Shown here: piece by piece, positions 34,752 to 43,270 of the stretch | How the letters are laid out: the number at the start of each line of letters is the position of its first letter | Position numbering within the stretch: position 1 is the first letter of the stretch | Assembly: GCA_965216955.1 (NCBI GenBank) | Contig: CBDCGV010000018.1 | Location: 1 to 64,000, forward strand | DNA: 64,000 nucleotides | Reading direction: 5' to 3' | Origin: CBDCGV01 sp965216955 | GTDB taxonomy: Bacteria > Bacteroidota > Bacteroidia > Chitinophagales > JADIYW01 | Program-made: the position numbers and the translations under genes | The notes under the pieces: generated by a model | What the model saw: only the letters and a program-made list of their open reading frames with translations | Told to the model about the DNA's origin: nothing | Database searches by the model: none

Positions 34752-35972
34752 ATGAATTTTTCATATTCTGAAGCCACAAATACGTACTTGAATAAGATTA
34801 AAGCCTTTATGGAAGAGGAGATAAATCCTATTGAAGAAGAGTATTTTAGAGACTTAATAGCTAAAAACAATGGTCCTGATTGGAAAAACTGGAGCGTTCC
34901 TCCAATCATTGAAGAATTGAAGCAAAAAGCAAAAGCGCAGGGGCTTTGGAATCTCTTTTTACCGGATAAAGAACATGGAGTGGGCCTGAGTAATGTAGAA
35001 TATGCAACACTAGCAGAAGAAATGGGTAAAAGCTTTATTGCGCCGACCATTTTTAATTGTAGTGCCCCTGATACAGGGAATATGGAAGTTTTTATTAAGT
35101 ATGGTACTGAAGCGATGAAAAAGCAATGGTTAGAACCATTATTAGATGGAGCAATTAGATCTGCATTTTGCATGACAGAGCCTGATGTTGCTTCTTCCGA
35201 TGCAACAAATATGCAAGCAACAGCTATTGAAGAGGGCGATGAGATTGTTATTAATGGCAAAAAATGGTGGTCAACAGGTATTGGTCATCCTAATTGTAAG
35301 GTTATTATTTTTATGGGATTAACTGATCCTTCAGCATCGAGGCATAAACAACACTCTATGGTCGTGATTCCGGTGGATACTCCAGGTGTTGAAATTAAGC
35401 GTATGTTACCTGTATTTGGTGATTACGATGAGCCCTTAGGACATGGAGAGGTACATTTCAATAATGTAAGAGTACCTAAAGCTAATTTTATTTTAGGCCC
35501 AGGAAGAGGTTTTGAAATTGCGCAAGGTCGTTTAGGACCCGGGAGAATTCATCATTGTATGCGATGTATAGGTGCTGCAGAAAAAGCCTTGGAGTTAATG
35601 ATTAAACGTGGAATGGAACGTACGGCATTTGGAAAGCCTATTATCAATTTAGGGGGAAATAGAGAACGAATTGCTAATTGTAGAGTAGCCATTGATCAGG
35701 CTAGGTTATTGACCCTACAGGCTGCATGGAAAATTGATCAATTGGGTGTTTTTGCCGCTATATCAGATATTTCTGCTATTAAAATTGTTGCACCTAATAT
35801 GCTGCAAATGGTAGTTGATGAAGCTATTCAGATGTTTGGAGGAAAGGGATTGTCACATGATGTTCCATTGGCGGCCTTTTTTGCAATGGCCAGAACAGTT
35901 AGAATTGTTGATGGCCCTGATGCTGTGCATCGTGGATTAGTAGCAAGGTTTGAACTTAAGAAGTATAAGTAA
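34752..35972 (+). CDS. Acyl-CoA dehydrogenase, ACAD10/11-like
   Basis: The 406-residue flavoprotein dehydrogenates acyl-CoA, or related substrates, at the alpha-beta bond. Family motifs are AFCMTEPDVASSDATNMQ, INGKKWWSTG, and the C-terminal QMFGGKGLSHDVPL and RIVDGPDAVHRG. The last resembles the ACAD11 group. The following gene encodes an APH-type kinase, as in ACAD10/11, where the two domains are fused. An N-terminal extension (about residues 1-40) is also typical. The catalytic base was not located. Confidence 0.88.
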   Translation: MNFSYSEATNTYLNKIKAFMEEEINPIEEEYFRDLIAKNNGPDWKNWSVPPIIEELKQKAKAQGLWNLFLPDKEHGVGLSNVEYATLAEEMGKSFIAPTIFNCSAPDTGNMEVFIKYGTEAMKKQWLEPLLDGAIRSAFCMTEPDVASSDATNMQATAIEEGDEIVINGKKWWSTGIGHPNCKVIIFMGLTDPSASRHKQHSMVVIPVDTPGVEIKRMLPVFGDYDEPLGHGEVHFNNVRVPKANFILGPGRGFEIAQGRLGPGRIHHCMRCIGAAEKALELMIKRGMERTAFGKPIINLGGNRERIANCRVAIDQARLLTLQAAWKIDQLGVFAAISDISAIKIVAPNMLQMVVDEAIQMFGGKGLSHDVPLAAFFAMARTVRIVDGPDAVHRGLVARFELKKYK

Positions 35973-35983
35973 ACAGAAGGTAA

Positions 35984-37042
35984 ATGTTAGACAAAGCGAA
36001 GTCAGTAAGAGTAGGCGAATCTTTTGATATAGAGATTGTAGATCGTTGGTTAAAAAACCAAGGTGTCGATTTACAAGGGGTGCCAACTGTTACTCAATAT
36101 GCTGGAGGAGCTTCTAATTGGACCTATTGCTTAAAATACAATAACCGAGAACTGATTCTAAGGAAACCTCCTAAAGGAACGAAGGCAAAATCGGCACATG
36201 ATATGGGACGCGAATATCGAGTGCAGAAAGCTTTAAAACCTTTATATCCTTATGTTCCGGAAATGATTGCTTTTTGTGAAGATAAATCGCTCATTGAAGA
36301 TGAGTTCTACGTAATGGAAAAACTAGTTGGTATTATACCAAGAGCAAATCTTCCTAAAGCATTGACTTATACTGAAAAAGATATCAGAAATTTATGTCTA
36401 AGTGTATTAGATAGATTTGTTGAATTGCATGACATTGATTACAAGGCTGCAGGTCTCGAAAAGTTGGGAAGGGGAAGTGGCTATTGTGAACGCCAGATAA
36501 AAGGATGGTCGAAGCGTTATAGAAATGCCAAAACATGGAATGTTCCCTCTTACGAGAAAGTAATGCGTTGGCTGGAGGAGCGTATTCCGGAAGATATTAA
36601 AACCTGTATTATCCATAACGATTACCGCTTTGATAATGTAGTATTGAACCCTAATAAGATTGATGATATAATTGGTGTATTGGATTGGGAAATGGCAACA
36701 TTAGGAGATCCTTTGATGGATTTAGGAAATAGTTTGGCGTATTGGATACAATCAGATGACCCCTTTATTCTAAGAAAAACAAGAAGGCAACCTACCCATT
36801 TAAAGGGTATGCTAAAAAGGAAAGAAGTAGTTGACTATTATTGCGAAAAGGCCAATTTAAAAATTGATAACTGGCCGTTTTATGAAGTATATGGATTGTT
36901 TAGATTGGCGGTAATCTTACAACAAATATATTACCGCTATCATCATAAGCAAACGAATAATCCTGCATTTAAAAATTTCTGGATACTGGTCAATTTTCTA
37001 AACTTAAGATGTAATCGCATTATCAAAAAGTCTAAAAAATAA
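35984..37042 (+). CDS. APH-family phosphotransferase, ACAD10/11 kinase-like
   Basis: The 352-residue protein has an aminoglycoside-phosphotransferase fold. AGGASNWTYCLKYNNRELILRKPP forms the nucleotide loop and lysine, IHNDYRFDNVVLN is the catalytic Brenner motif, and GVLDWEMATLGDPLMDLG carries the metal-binding Asp. It is 11 bases after the acyl-CoA dehydrogenase. In mammalian ACAD10/11 this kinase domain phosphorylates 4-hydroxyacyl-CoA before elimination; a similar role is inferred here. There is no sign of antibiotic resistance function. Confidence 0.86.
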   Translation: MLDKAKSVRVGESFDIEIVDRWLKNQGVDLQGVPTVTQYAGGASNWTYCLKYNNRELILRKPPKGTKAKSAHDMGREYRVQKALKPLYPYVPEMIAFCEDKSLIEDEFYVMEKLVGIIPRANLPKALTYTEKDIRNLCLSVLDRFVELHDIDYKAAGLEKLGRGSGYCERQIKGWSKRYRNAKTWNVPSYEKVMRWLEERIPEDIKTCIIHNDYRFDNVVLNPNKIDDIIGVLDWEMATLGDPLMDLGNSLAYWIQSDDPFILRKTRRQPTHLKGMLKRKEVVDYYCEKANLKIDNWPFYEVYGLFRLAVILQQIYYRYHHKQTNNPAFKNFWILVNFLNLRCNRIIKKSKK

Positions 37043-37087
37043 AGGCTCGTTTTATTTGATGAGCAATTAGATAGAGTAGGAGCGCAT

Positions 37088-37774
37088 ATGGGAACAATTT
37101 ACTTAATACGTCACGGACAAGCTTCTTTCGGAAAATCAGATTACGATCAGCTTTCTGAATTAGGAAAAAAGCAAGCAGAAGTACTTGGTAAATCTTTTAA
37201 GTTTAGGACAGAAATTCATAAAGTTTTTAGAGGCGACATGCAACGTCACAAAGAGACTGCAGCGCTTTTTCTAAAGGGAGCTAGATTAAGAAAAAGACAT
37301 AAAGTCGACAAAGACTGGAACGAGTTCAATCATAAAGAGGTCATAGAAGCATACAATACTTTATATAGGAGTAGATGGTACATGATTGCACATTTGGCAC
37401 GAAAGTTTAATCCTAAGCGTGAATTCAAAGAGATGTTTAACAATGCGTTATTGCAATGGGTAGAAGGTGAAAACGATGAAAAATATGCAGAAACTTTTAA
37501 GCAGTTCAATCAGAGGGTCTTAAAGGCTTTTAAAAGGGTAGTAAATGCTTTAGATAATGAAGAAAATGCAGCGGTATTTACGTCTGGTGGTGTAATAGGA
37601 ACTATTGTTCAAGATTTTTTGAAAACGCCTCCGGAAATAGCTTTAAAAAACAATTGGTTGTTAGTAAACGGCGGAGTAACAAAAATCATTAAAACAGAAA
37701 AAGGAGTAATACTTAGCTCATTAAACGAACACAGTGCATTTGAAAAAGATAAATCTTTAATTAGCTATATTTAA
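37088..37774 (+). CDS. Histidine phosphatase family protein
   Basis: The 228-residue protein starts with the phosphohistidine motif TIYLIRHGQASFGKSDYDQLS (H9). The second conserved His region is not obvious as the usual H-G; AVFTSGGVIGTI occupies that place, so catalytic competence is uncertain. It is 45 bases after the APH-kinase gene and probably belongs to the same unit. Substrate unknown. Confidence 0.83.
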   Translation: MGTIYLIRHGQASFGKSDYDQLSELGKKQAEVLGKSFKFRTEIHKVFRGDMQRHKETAALFLKGARLRKRHKVDKDWNEFNHKEVIEAYNTLYRSRWYMIAHLARKFNPKREFKEMFNNALLQWVEGENDEKYAETFKQFNQRVLKAFKRVVNALDNEENAAVFTSGGVIGTIVQDFLKTPPEIALKNNWLLVNGGVTKIIKTEKGVILSSLNEHSAFEKDKSLISYI

Positions 37775-37815
37775 TGTATAAAATTTAAATACTCCACAAA
37801 TAAACAACTACTAAA

Positions 37816-38961
37816 ATGCCTGGAAAAGAACGTTTCCTAAACATGATCGCCAATAATCAGGTTGAACAGGTTATTGAAGAATTATTGAAACTTGATTTTG
37901 AAGAGAATTACAAAAAACAAATACTCGTAATCTCTTCTAGGTATAAGAAGTTAAAACAAGATAATATCATAGGCGTTATAAATCATGAGCAACAACAAAC
38001 CACTCAAAATCAAATTACAGCCTCTTTACTCGAATTCATAGAGAATTGTTTTGAGGATCAAGATAATTCTTCAAAGGTTTTATATGAATCATTAGAAGGA
38101 ACCGAAGAAAAGAAAATTATAACAAAAAGTAGAACTTCAAAGATACTTGGAGTTATAGGGAGCATAGCTTCTATTATCGGATTAATACTATATTTTATAC
38201 CAACACAGACAAATGATGTTGTTGATCTTAAGAAAGTTGAAGATCATAAACGTTACATAAAGGAAAAACTCAGTGGTATTCAGGATCTTTCATTAGTTGA
38301 AGCCAAGCACAAATTAAATGATTTGGAAAATTATATTTCTCAGATCATGGATGAAAAAATAAAATTAATTTGTTTTAAAGAATTAAGTCATCAAATATTT
38401 AATGATCAGGGAGCAAAAAATAATTCACTAAAGAGAGCTATTAGAGGTGAAACGTTTGCGTTAATGAAGAGACTTAATGGGGCTAACTTTACCAAAATTT
38501 TTTCAAATGATGAACTTGAAAACCTGGATCTCTATGCTATGGATTTCAAAAGATGTAATTTGGAGGGGGTAAGTTTTAAGGGGGCATTTCTTGTTGATTC
38601 AGATTTTGAAAATGCAATACTTACTAATTGTAATTTTAATCATACTTCAATTAGAAATGTAAATTTTAAATCCGCTAAGTTGACAAATGCCACATTTAAG
38701 GAATCCGATTGGTTTAATTCTGAAAATTTAGATGCAAATCAAATTCTTGATTGTGATACTTCTACCTTGTTTAGTCCTCCTAAATCTATTGATGAGATAT
38801 ACAGTTATTTAGATGAGAAATATGCATATCCTTTTTCTACTTGGGATATTAGCATAAAAAGGGAACTCAATAAAATATGGAAAGATTATTATAGTGAAAA
38901 TGGCTTAATATCTTCTATTTATGGAATAACATTAAATTTTGAAGAAAGTGATTCTCTATAA
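37816..38961 (+). CDS. Effector-associated-domain protein with transmembrane helix and pentapeptide repeats
   Basis: The 381-residue protein has three parts. Residues 6-76 resemble the EAD11-type effector-associated domain (pattern VIEELLKL, ISSRYKKLKQDNIIGVINHEQ, then ITASLLEFI). Residues 109-129 are a hydrophobic membrane helix. Residues 237-300 are a run of pentapeptide-like A(D/N)LxN repeats (LDLYAMDFKRCNLEG, then SFKGAFLVDSDFENAIL). Such adaptor domains are known from NTPase-linked bacterial conflict systems, where they recruit effectors. A second EAD protein lies at 58.5-59.2 kb. No partner NTPase or protease is adjacent. Function is not known. Confidence 0.68.
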   Translation: MPGKERFLNMIANNQVEQVIEELLKLDFEENYKKQILVISSRYKKLKQDNIIGVINHEQQQTTQNQITASLLEFIENCFEDQDNSSKVLYESLEGTEEKKIITKSRTSKILGVIGSIASIIGLILYFIPTQTNDVVDLKKVEDHKRYIKEKLSGIQDLSLVEAKHKLNDLENYISQIMDEKIKLICFKELSHQIFNDQGAKNNSLKRAIRGETFALMKRLNGANFTKIFSNDELENLDLYAMDFKRCNLEGVSFKGAFLVDSDFENAILTNCNFNHTSIRNVNFKSAKLTNATFKESDWFNSENLDANQILDCDTSTLFSPPKSIDEIYSYLDEKYAYPFSTWDISIKRELNKIWKDYYSENGLISSIYGITLNFEESDSL

Positions 38962-39043
38962 GATCAGTTTGTAGCAGTTTTAATAAAACCCCAACGAAAC
39001 CATTTTTCTTCAAATTCGGTTTTATATATGAACCAAATAATAA

Positions 39044-39904
39044 ATGAGTTTTCAAGTGAGAACAATTCAAAAAGTAATCACAAGTCCCAGTGTGATGATG
39101 GGGCCAATTATGTTAAAACAACCTTTACCAATACAAGGGTATAGTCAGTTTGATCCTTTTCTATTACTACATCATTTAGGGCCACGCGTAATTAAACCGG
39201 GCACCAATGGCGGAATGGATATTGGAGCACACCCGCATCGAGGGTTTGAACCTATCAGCTTTGTGTTTAGCGGAGAAATCCACCATAAAGATTCTAAAGA
39301 TAACGATAGTATTATCGGTGCTGGTGGTGTACAATGGATGACGGCAGGGAGTGGTATCGTACATAGTGAAGGACTATCTCAAAACTTTATTCAACAAGGG
39401 GGAGATTACGAGATGATTCAGTTGTGGGTGAATTTGCCCAAGGACTTGAAAATGACAAAGCCCAGTTATCAGGGATTCGATAGGGCAGCAATTCCTTTTT
39501 ATAAAGAAGAAAATGCAAGAGTGAATGTCATTTCCGGAACTTATGAAGGAATTACAGGACCTATTAATTCTTTAACCAATATAGGTGCTTATACGCTTGA
39601 GTTAAGTAAGGATGGCGCGGCAAGTTTTGAGATTACAAAAGAACGAAATGTTTTGATTTATCAGCTTAAAGGAAAAACGAAGATCAATGGGAGTGAGGTT
39701 GGAAAACATCAAATGGTTTTGTTTGATAATGATGGAACATCTATTCAGATATCTGCTGAAGAGAAGTCTACTTTGTTATTCCTTCATGGCGATCCAATTG
39801 ATGAGCCCGTTGCTTCGTGGGGACCATATGTGATGAATACACAAACAGAAATCATGGAAGCCATGCGAGATTATCAAATGGGTAAGATGGGTGTTTTAGT
39901 TTAG
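39044..39904 (+). CDS. Pirin family protein
   Basis: The 286-residue bicupin belongs to the pirin family. The N-terminal cupin has the metal-binding pattern HPHRGFEPISFVFSGEIHHKDSKD (with H-x-H and Glu/His ligands). GGVQWMTAGSGIVHSEG is a pirin signature. The C-terminal cupin contains FLHGDPIDEPVASWGPYVMNT. Some pirins are quercetin dioxygenases; the role here is unknown. It converges on the alanine dehydrogenase gene, 11 bases away. Confidence 0.93.
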   Translation: MSFQVRTIQKVITSPSVMMGPIMLKQPLPIQGYSQFDPFLLLHHLGPRVIKPGTNGGMDIGAHPHRGFEPISFVFSGEIHHKDSKDNDSIIGAGGVQWMTAGSGIVHSEGLSQNFIQQGGDYEMIQLWVNLPKDLKMTKPSYQGFDRAAIPFYKEENARVNVISGTYEGITGPINSLTNIGAYTLELSKDGAASFEITKERNVLIYQLKGKTKINGSEVGKHQMVLFDNDGTSIQISAEEKSTLLFLHGDPIDEPVASWGPYVMNTQTEIMEAMRDYQMGKMGVLV

Positions 39905-39915
39905 CTAAAATGAGC

Positions 39916-41139
39916 TTAATAGTCTGCAGATAATAATAAATGTAAATCTGTGAATTTTAAATCAAATTGCTTTGCTAAAAAGTACTTGCAAAGCGCACCA
40001 TGATAGAGGTAAGCGCCATTTCTTATGCCTTGATTGTATTTTATAAAATTATCAAAAGTGCCATATTCTGCGCTTTGTCTGATAATAGGAGAAAGAATAT
40101 TACTAGTGGCATAAGAAGCGCTTCTTGAAACATTTGAAGCAATATTCGGCACACAATAGTGTATAACACCATGTTTAGTAAACACAGGGTTGTTGTGGTC
40201 GGTTACTTCAGATGTTTCAATACAGCCTCCATGATCAATACTTACATCAATAATGACGCTTTTATCTTTCATTCGAGCCACCATGTCTTCTGTAACCACA
40301 CATGGTGTCCTTCCATTTACCGGTTGCATGGCACCAATTACCACATGCGCTTTTTCTAATTTTTGGAGTAATGCCTTAGGATCTAAAACAGAAGTGTATA
40401 CTTTGTGACCAACTACTTCTTGTAATCTTCGAAGCCTTGAAATATTACTGTCAAAAACTTGTACTGTTGCTCCAAAACCTAATGCGGCTTTTGTAGCTGC
40501 TTGTCCAACACCACCGGCACCTATAATTACAATTTTTGTTGGAGGGTGCCCGGCAATGCTCCCTAAAAGAATACCCTTGCCATGGTCATTGCTTAAATAT
40601 CGTGCAGCGGTATGAATCGCATAATTACCTCCAATTTCACTCATAGATCTAACAAAAGGGAATGCATCGTAATCATCTTTTATATATTCAAAAGCTAATG
40701 CCGTAATTTTTTTAGTAATCAACTTAGCAATGATTTTCTTACTAATTTTCGTTCTAATTAATGGAGAGATGATCACTTGCCTGTTTTGCATCAGTTCTAT
40801 CTCTTTTTCAATAATAGGTGCTACTTTCAAGATTAATTCTGCGTTATAAACTTTTTCCTTTTCATAAACAATCTCGGCACCTACATCTGTATATTCTTTA
40901 TCTGAAAAGAAAGAGGCTTCTCCGGCACCACTCTCTATCACTATTCTATGTCCGTTATTCACTAAATCTTCTACACTATTCGGAGTTAAGGCAATTCTCC
41001 GCTCTTGAAAGGCCGTATCCTTAGGAATACCAATAAAAAAACCTTTTTGTGACGAGGGAACTTCTGCTAAAGCTTCCTGAGGAGCTATAGTAAATTCTTT
41101 TTGAAGTTGCTCTAATGTTTTTTTGGATATTTCACCCAT
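39916..41139 (-). CDS. ald: Alanine dehydrogenase
   Basis: The enzyme interconverts pyruvate, ammonia and NADH with alanine. IGIPKDTAFQERRIALTPNSVEDL opens the catalytic domain, and the NAD-binding motif IVIIGAGGVGQAATKAALGFGATVQVFD lies near residue 205. The 407 residues exceed the usual 370 because of an N-terminal extension of about 30 residues. Alanine dehydrogenase and the transhydrogenase alpha subunit share this fold; the 407-residue single protein favours Ald. tsaE lies three bases upstream. Confidence 0.9.
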   Translation of the reverse strand: MGEISKKTLEQLQKEFTIAPQEALAEVPSSQKGFFIGIPKDTAFQERRIALTPNSVEDLVNNGHRIVIESGAGEASFFSDKEYTDVGAEIVYEKEKVYNAELILKVAPIIEKEIELMQNRQVIISPLIRTKISKKIIAKLITKKITALAFEYIKDDYDAFPFVRSMSEIGGNYAIHTAARYLSNDHGKGILLGSIAGHPPTKIVIIGAGGVGQAATKAALGFGATVQVFDSNISRLRRLQEVVGHKVYTSVLDPKALLQKLEKAHVVIGAMQPVNGRTPCVVTEDMVARMKDKSVIIDVSIDHGGCIETSEVTDHNNPVFTKHGVIHYCVPNIASNVSRSASYATSNILSPIIRQSAEYGTFDNFIKYNQGIRNGAYLYHGALCKYFLAKQFDLKFTDLHLLLSADY

Positions 41140-41141
41140 AA

Positions 41142-41558
41142 TTATATGCGTCTAATGGTTCGTATAGTGCCTTCTAACAAAAACTCAAAATTAACTATTT
41201 CGTCTGGTAAAATGGCATCTATTTTTGATGGCCATTCAATAAATACATAACTGCCATCGTAAAAATACTCTTCCATGCCAATATCTAAGGCCTCTTCTAT
41301 ATATTGAATTCTATAGGCATCTATATGGTAAATATTCCCTTTAGGACTTTGATATTGATTAATGATAGAAAAAGTAGGACTTTGAACTACATCGTTAGAA
41401 CCCAGTTGTTTACAAATAGACTTTATTAATGTCGTTTTGCCGGCTCCTAAATTACCCTTGAAAGTTGCAATTTTAGTATCTCCTAATTGGTCAATAACCC
41501 AATCAGCAGCAGTTGGCAGTTCATGCTCGGAAGTAATCTTTAAGCTATTTACTTTCAT
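41142..41558 (-). CDS. tsaE: tRNA threonylcarbamoyladenosine biosynthesis ATPase TsaE
   Basis: TsaE is the small ATPase needed for t6A modification of tRNAs. The Walker A is FKGNLGAGKTTLIK, followed by QSPTFSIINQYQ and VFIEWPSKI, all typical. I choose the ATG at 41558 (MKVNSLKIT); an upstream ATG six codons earlier also lies in frame. Either way the start lies inside the 3' end of porX, so the two genes overlap by 14 bases or more. Confidence 0.94.
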   Translation of the reverse strand: MKVNSLKITSEHELPTAADWVIDQLGDTKIATFKGNLGAGKTTLIKSICKQLGSNDVVQSPTFSIINQYQSPKGNIYHIDAYRIQYIEEALDIGMEEYFYDGSYVFIEWPSKIDAILPDEIVNFEFLLEGTIRTIRRI

Positions 41559-43098
41559 AAATGGCAATAGGAACAATAACTTCTTCTAATGAAATGCCTC
41601 CATGTTGGAAGGTGTTTTTAAAATATTTTACAAAGTGATTATAATTATTTGGATAAACAAAAAAGTAATCTTCTTTAGCAAATATATAAGTCGAACTAAT
41701 ATTAGATTTTGGTAAAAACCCTTCATCGGGCTTTAAAATCTCAAAGACTTCCTTTGATTCATAATTAAGGTTTTTACCCGTTTTATATCTTAAGTTAGTC
41801 GTCGTATTCCTATCGCCAATCACTTTAGCCGGCGTACTTACTTTCATCGTTCCATGATCCGTGCTAATAATAAGCCTTATTTTCTTTTCCTTTAATTTTT
41901 GCAAAGCATTAAATAGCGGCGAATTGTCGAACCATGATAATGTTAAAGAGCGATAGGCTGTTTCATCACTTGCAAGTTCTTTTAGAACCTCCATTTCTGT
42001 TCTGGCATGTGATAACATATCTACAAAATTATAGACAATAACGTTTAAGTTATTAGTCATTAAATTTAGGATGTTATCTTCTAGCAGTTTCCCATTTTGA
42101 TGATTAACGACTTTCGTATAGGAGTGTTTACTATCTATACCAAATCGCTTTAATTGATTAGCCAAAAAATCAGCTTCATGTAAATTTTTACCATGATCTT
42201 CATCATCATGAAACCACATGTCAGGAAATTTCTTTTTTATTTCAGAGGGCATCAGTCCTGAAAAAATGGCGTTTCGACTATATTGAGTAGTTGTGGGTAA
42301 AATGCTATAAAAGTAATCCTCGCTTATTTTATTAAATGATTCATTGATAATTGGCTCAATAATCTTGTACTGATCAAACCTGAGATTATCAATTAAAACA
42401 AAAAAAGTAGGAACATCATCATCTAAAACTGGAATGATTTTGTTCTTAAACAATGTATGAGACATCGTTGGAACCTCATCTTTTTCTCCATGTAACCATT
42501 TTAAATAGTTTTTACTAATGAATTTGAAAAACTCCTTATTCGCTTCTGCCTTTTGCATACTTAGTACTTCCTTCATTTCAGAAGTTTGCGCTTTATCAAG
42601 TTCCAATTCCCAATAGATGAGTTTTTTGTATAATTCTGCCCACTCATCGAAATTCATTTGATTGTTAATAGCCATGAAAATCTTTTGAAATTCTTGTTGG
42701 TAGGCGGAATTTGTTTTTTCAGTTACCAGTCTTCTATTGTCAACGATCTTTTTAATGCTTAACAAAATTTGATTAGGCCTTACTGGTTTTATTAGGTAAT
42801 CACTTATCTGTGAACCAATAGCTTCATCCATGATGTTTTCTTCCTCATTTTTAGTAATCATCACGACTGGTAGGTCAGGGCTTATTTCTTTGATTTGTGG
42901 GAGGGTTTCTAAACCTGTAATTCCTGGCATATGTTCATCTAAAAAGACCAAATCAAATCGTTCTTCTCTACACTTTTCAATGGCGTCATGCCCATTGGTT
43001 ACTGCGTCAATGGTATAACCCTTTTGCTCTAAAAAAATGATTTGTGGTTTTAATAGATCTATTTCATCATCGGCCCAAAGTATTTTTATATTGTTCAT
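41545..43098 (-). CDS. porX: PorX-type response regulator with PglZ domain
   Basis: The 517-residue protein has an N-terminal CheY-like receiver (phosphoacceptor D54 in LVFLDEHMPGITG; acidic pocket WADDE). A central helical linker spans about residues 125-220. A C-terminal PglZ, alkaline-phosphatase-like domain contains FFVLIDNLRFDQY, SDIWFHD-like PDMWFHDDEDHG and STDHGTMKVSTP. PorX regulates type IX secretion in Bacteroidota with the PorY kinase; this window also has two T9SS cargo proteins. The sensor kinase is not in the window. Confidence 0.95.
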   Translation of the reverse strand: MNNIKILWADDEIDLLKPQIIFLEQKGYTIDAVTNGHDAIEKCREERFDLVFLDEHMPGITGLETLPQIKEISPDLPVVMITKNEEENIMDEAIGSQISDYLIKPVRPNQILLSIKKIVDNRRLVTEKTNSAYQQEFQKIFMAINNQMNFDEWAELYKKLIYWELELDKAQTSEMKEVLSMQKAEANKEFFKFISKNYLKWLHGEKDEVPTMSHTLFKNKIIPVLDDDVPTFFVLIDNLRFDQYKIIEPIINESFNKISEDYFYSILPTTTQYSRNAIFSGLMPSEIKKKFPDMWFHDDEDHGKNLHEADFLANQLKRFGIDSKHSYTKVVNHQNGKLLEDNILNLMTNNLNVIVYNFVDMLSHARTEMEVLKELASDETAYRSLTLSWFDNSPLFNALQKLKEKKIRLIISTDHGTMKVSTPAKVIGDRNTTTNLRYKTGKNLNYESKEVFEILKPDEGFLPKSNISSTYIFAKEDYFFVYPNNYNHFVKYFKNTFQHGGISLEEVIVPIAIYESK

Positions 43099-43256
43099 GT
43101 AAGCTTGATAATTTTAGTACTTGATTTAAAGGTGCATAAGTTAGTAAACTTATAACAAAATTTTGTTTCGTGTTGATATGTAAATTATAACATGAATCAA
43201 CAAAACTTATTGTAATATGGTTGTATAAGATATCTTAAACAATTAGTACATTATTC

Positions 43257-43264
43257 TATTTTTG
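43257..43264 (+). promoter_or_regulatory. Possible -7 box upstream of the HD hydrolase
   Basis: TATTTTTG matches TAnnTTTG exactly, six bases before the ATG at 43271, which would give a nearly leaderless mRNA. No TTTG is found at the expected -33 spacing. Confidence 0.25.
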
Positions 43265-43270
43265 CAGTGT

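Noticed and set aside
35984..37042. Aminoglycoside-resistance kinase
   Set aside because: The fold is APH-like, but the neighbouring acyl-CoA dehydrogenase and the ACAD10/11-type motifs point to acyl-CoA metabolism.
43099..43270. A complete -33/-7 promoter for the HD gene
   Set aside because: A -7 match exists at 43257-43264, but no TTTG is found at the needed spacing, so only a low-confidence -7 site is listed.
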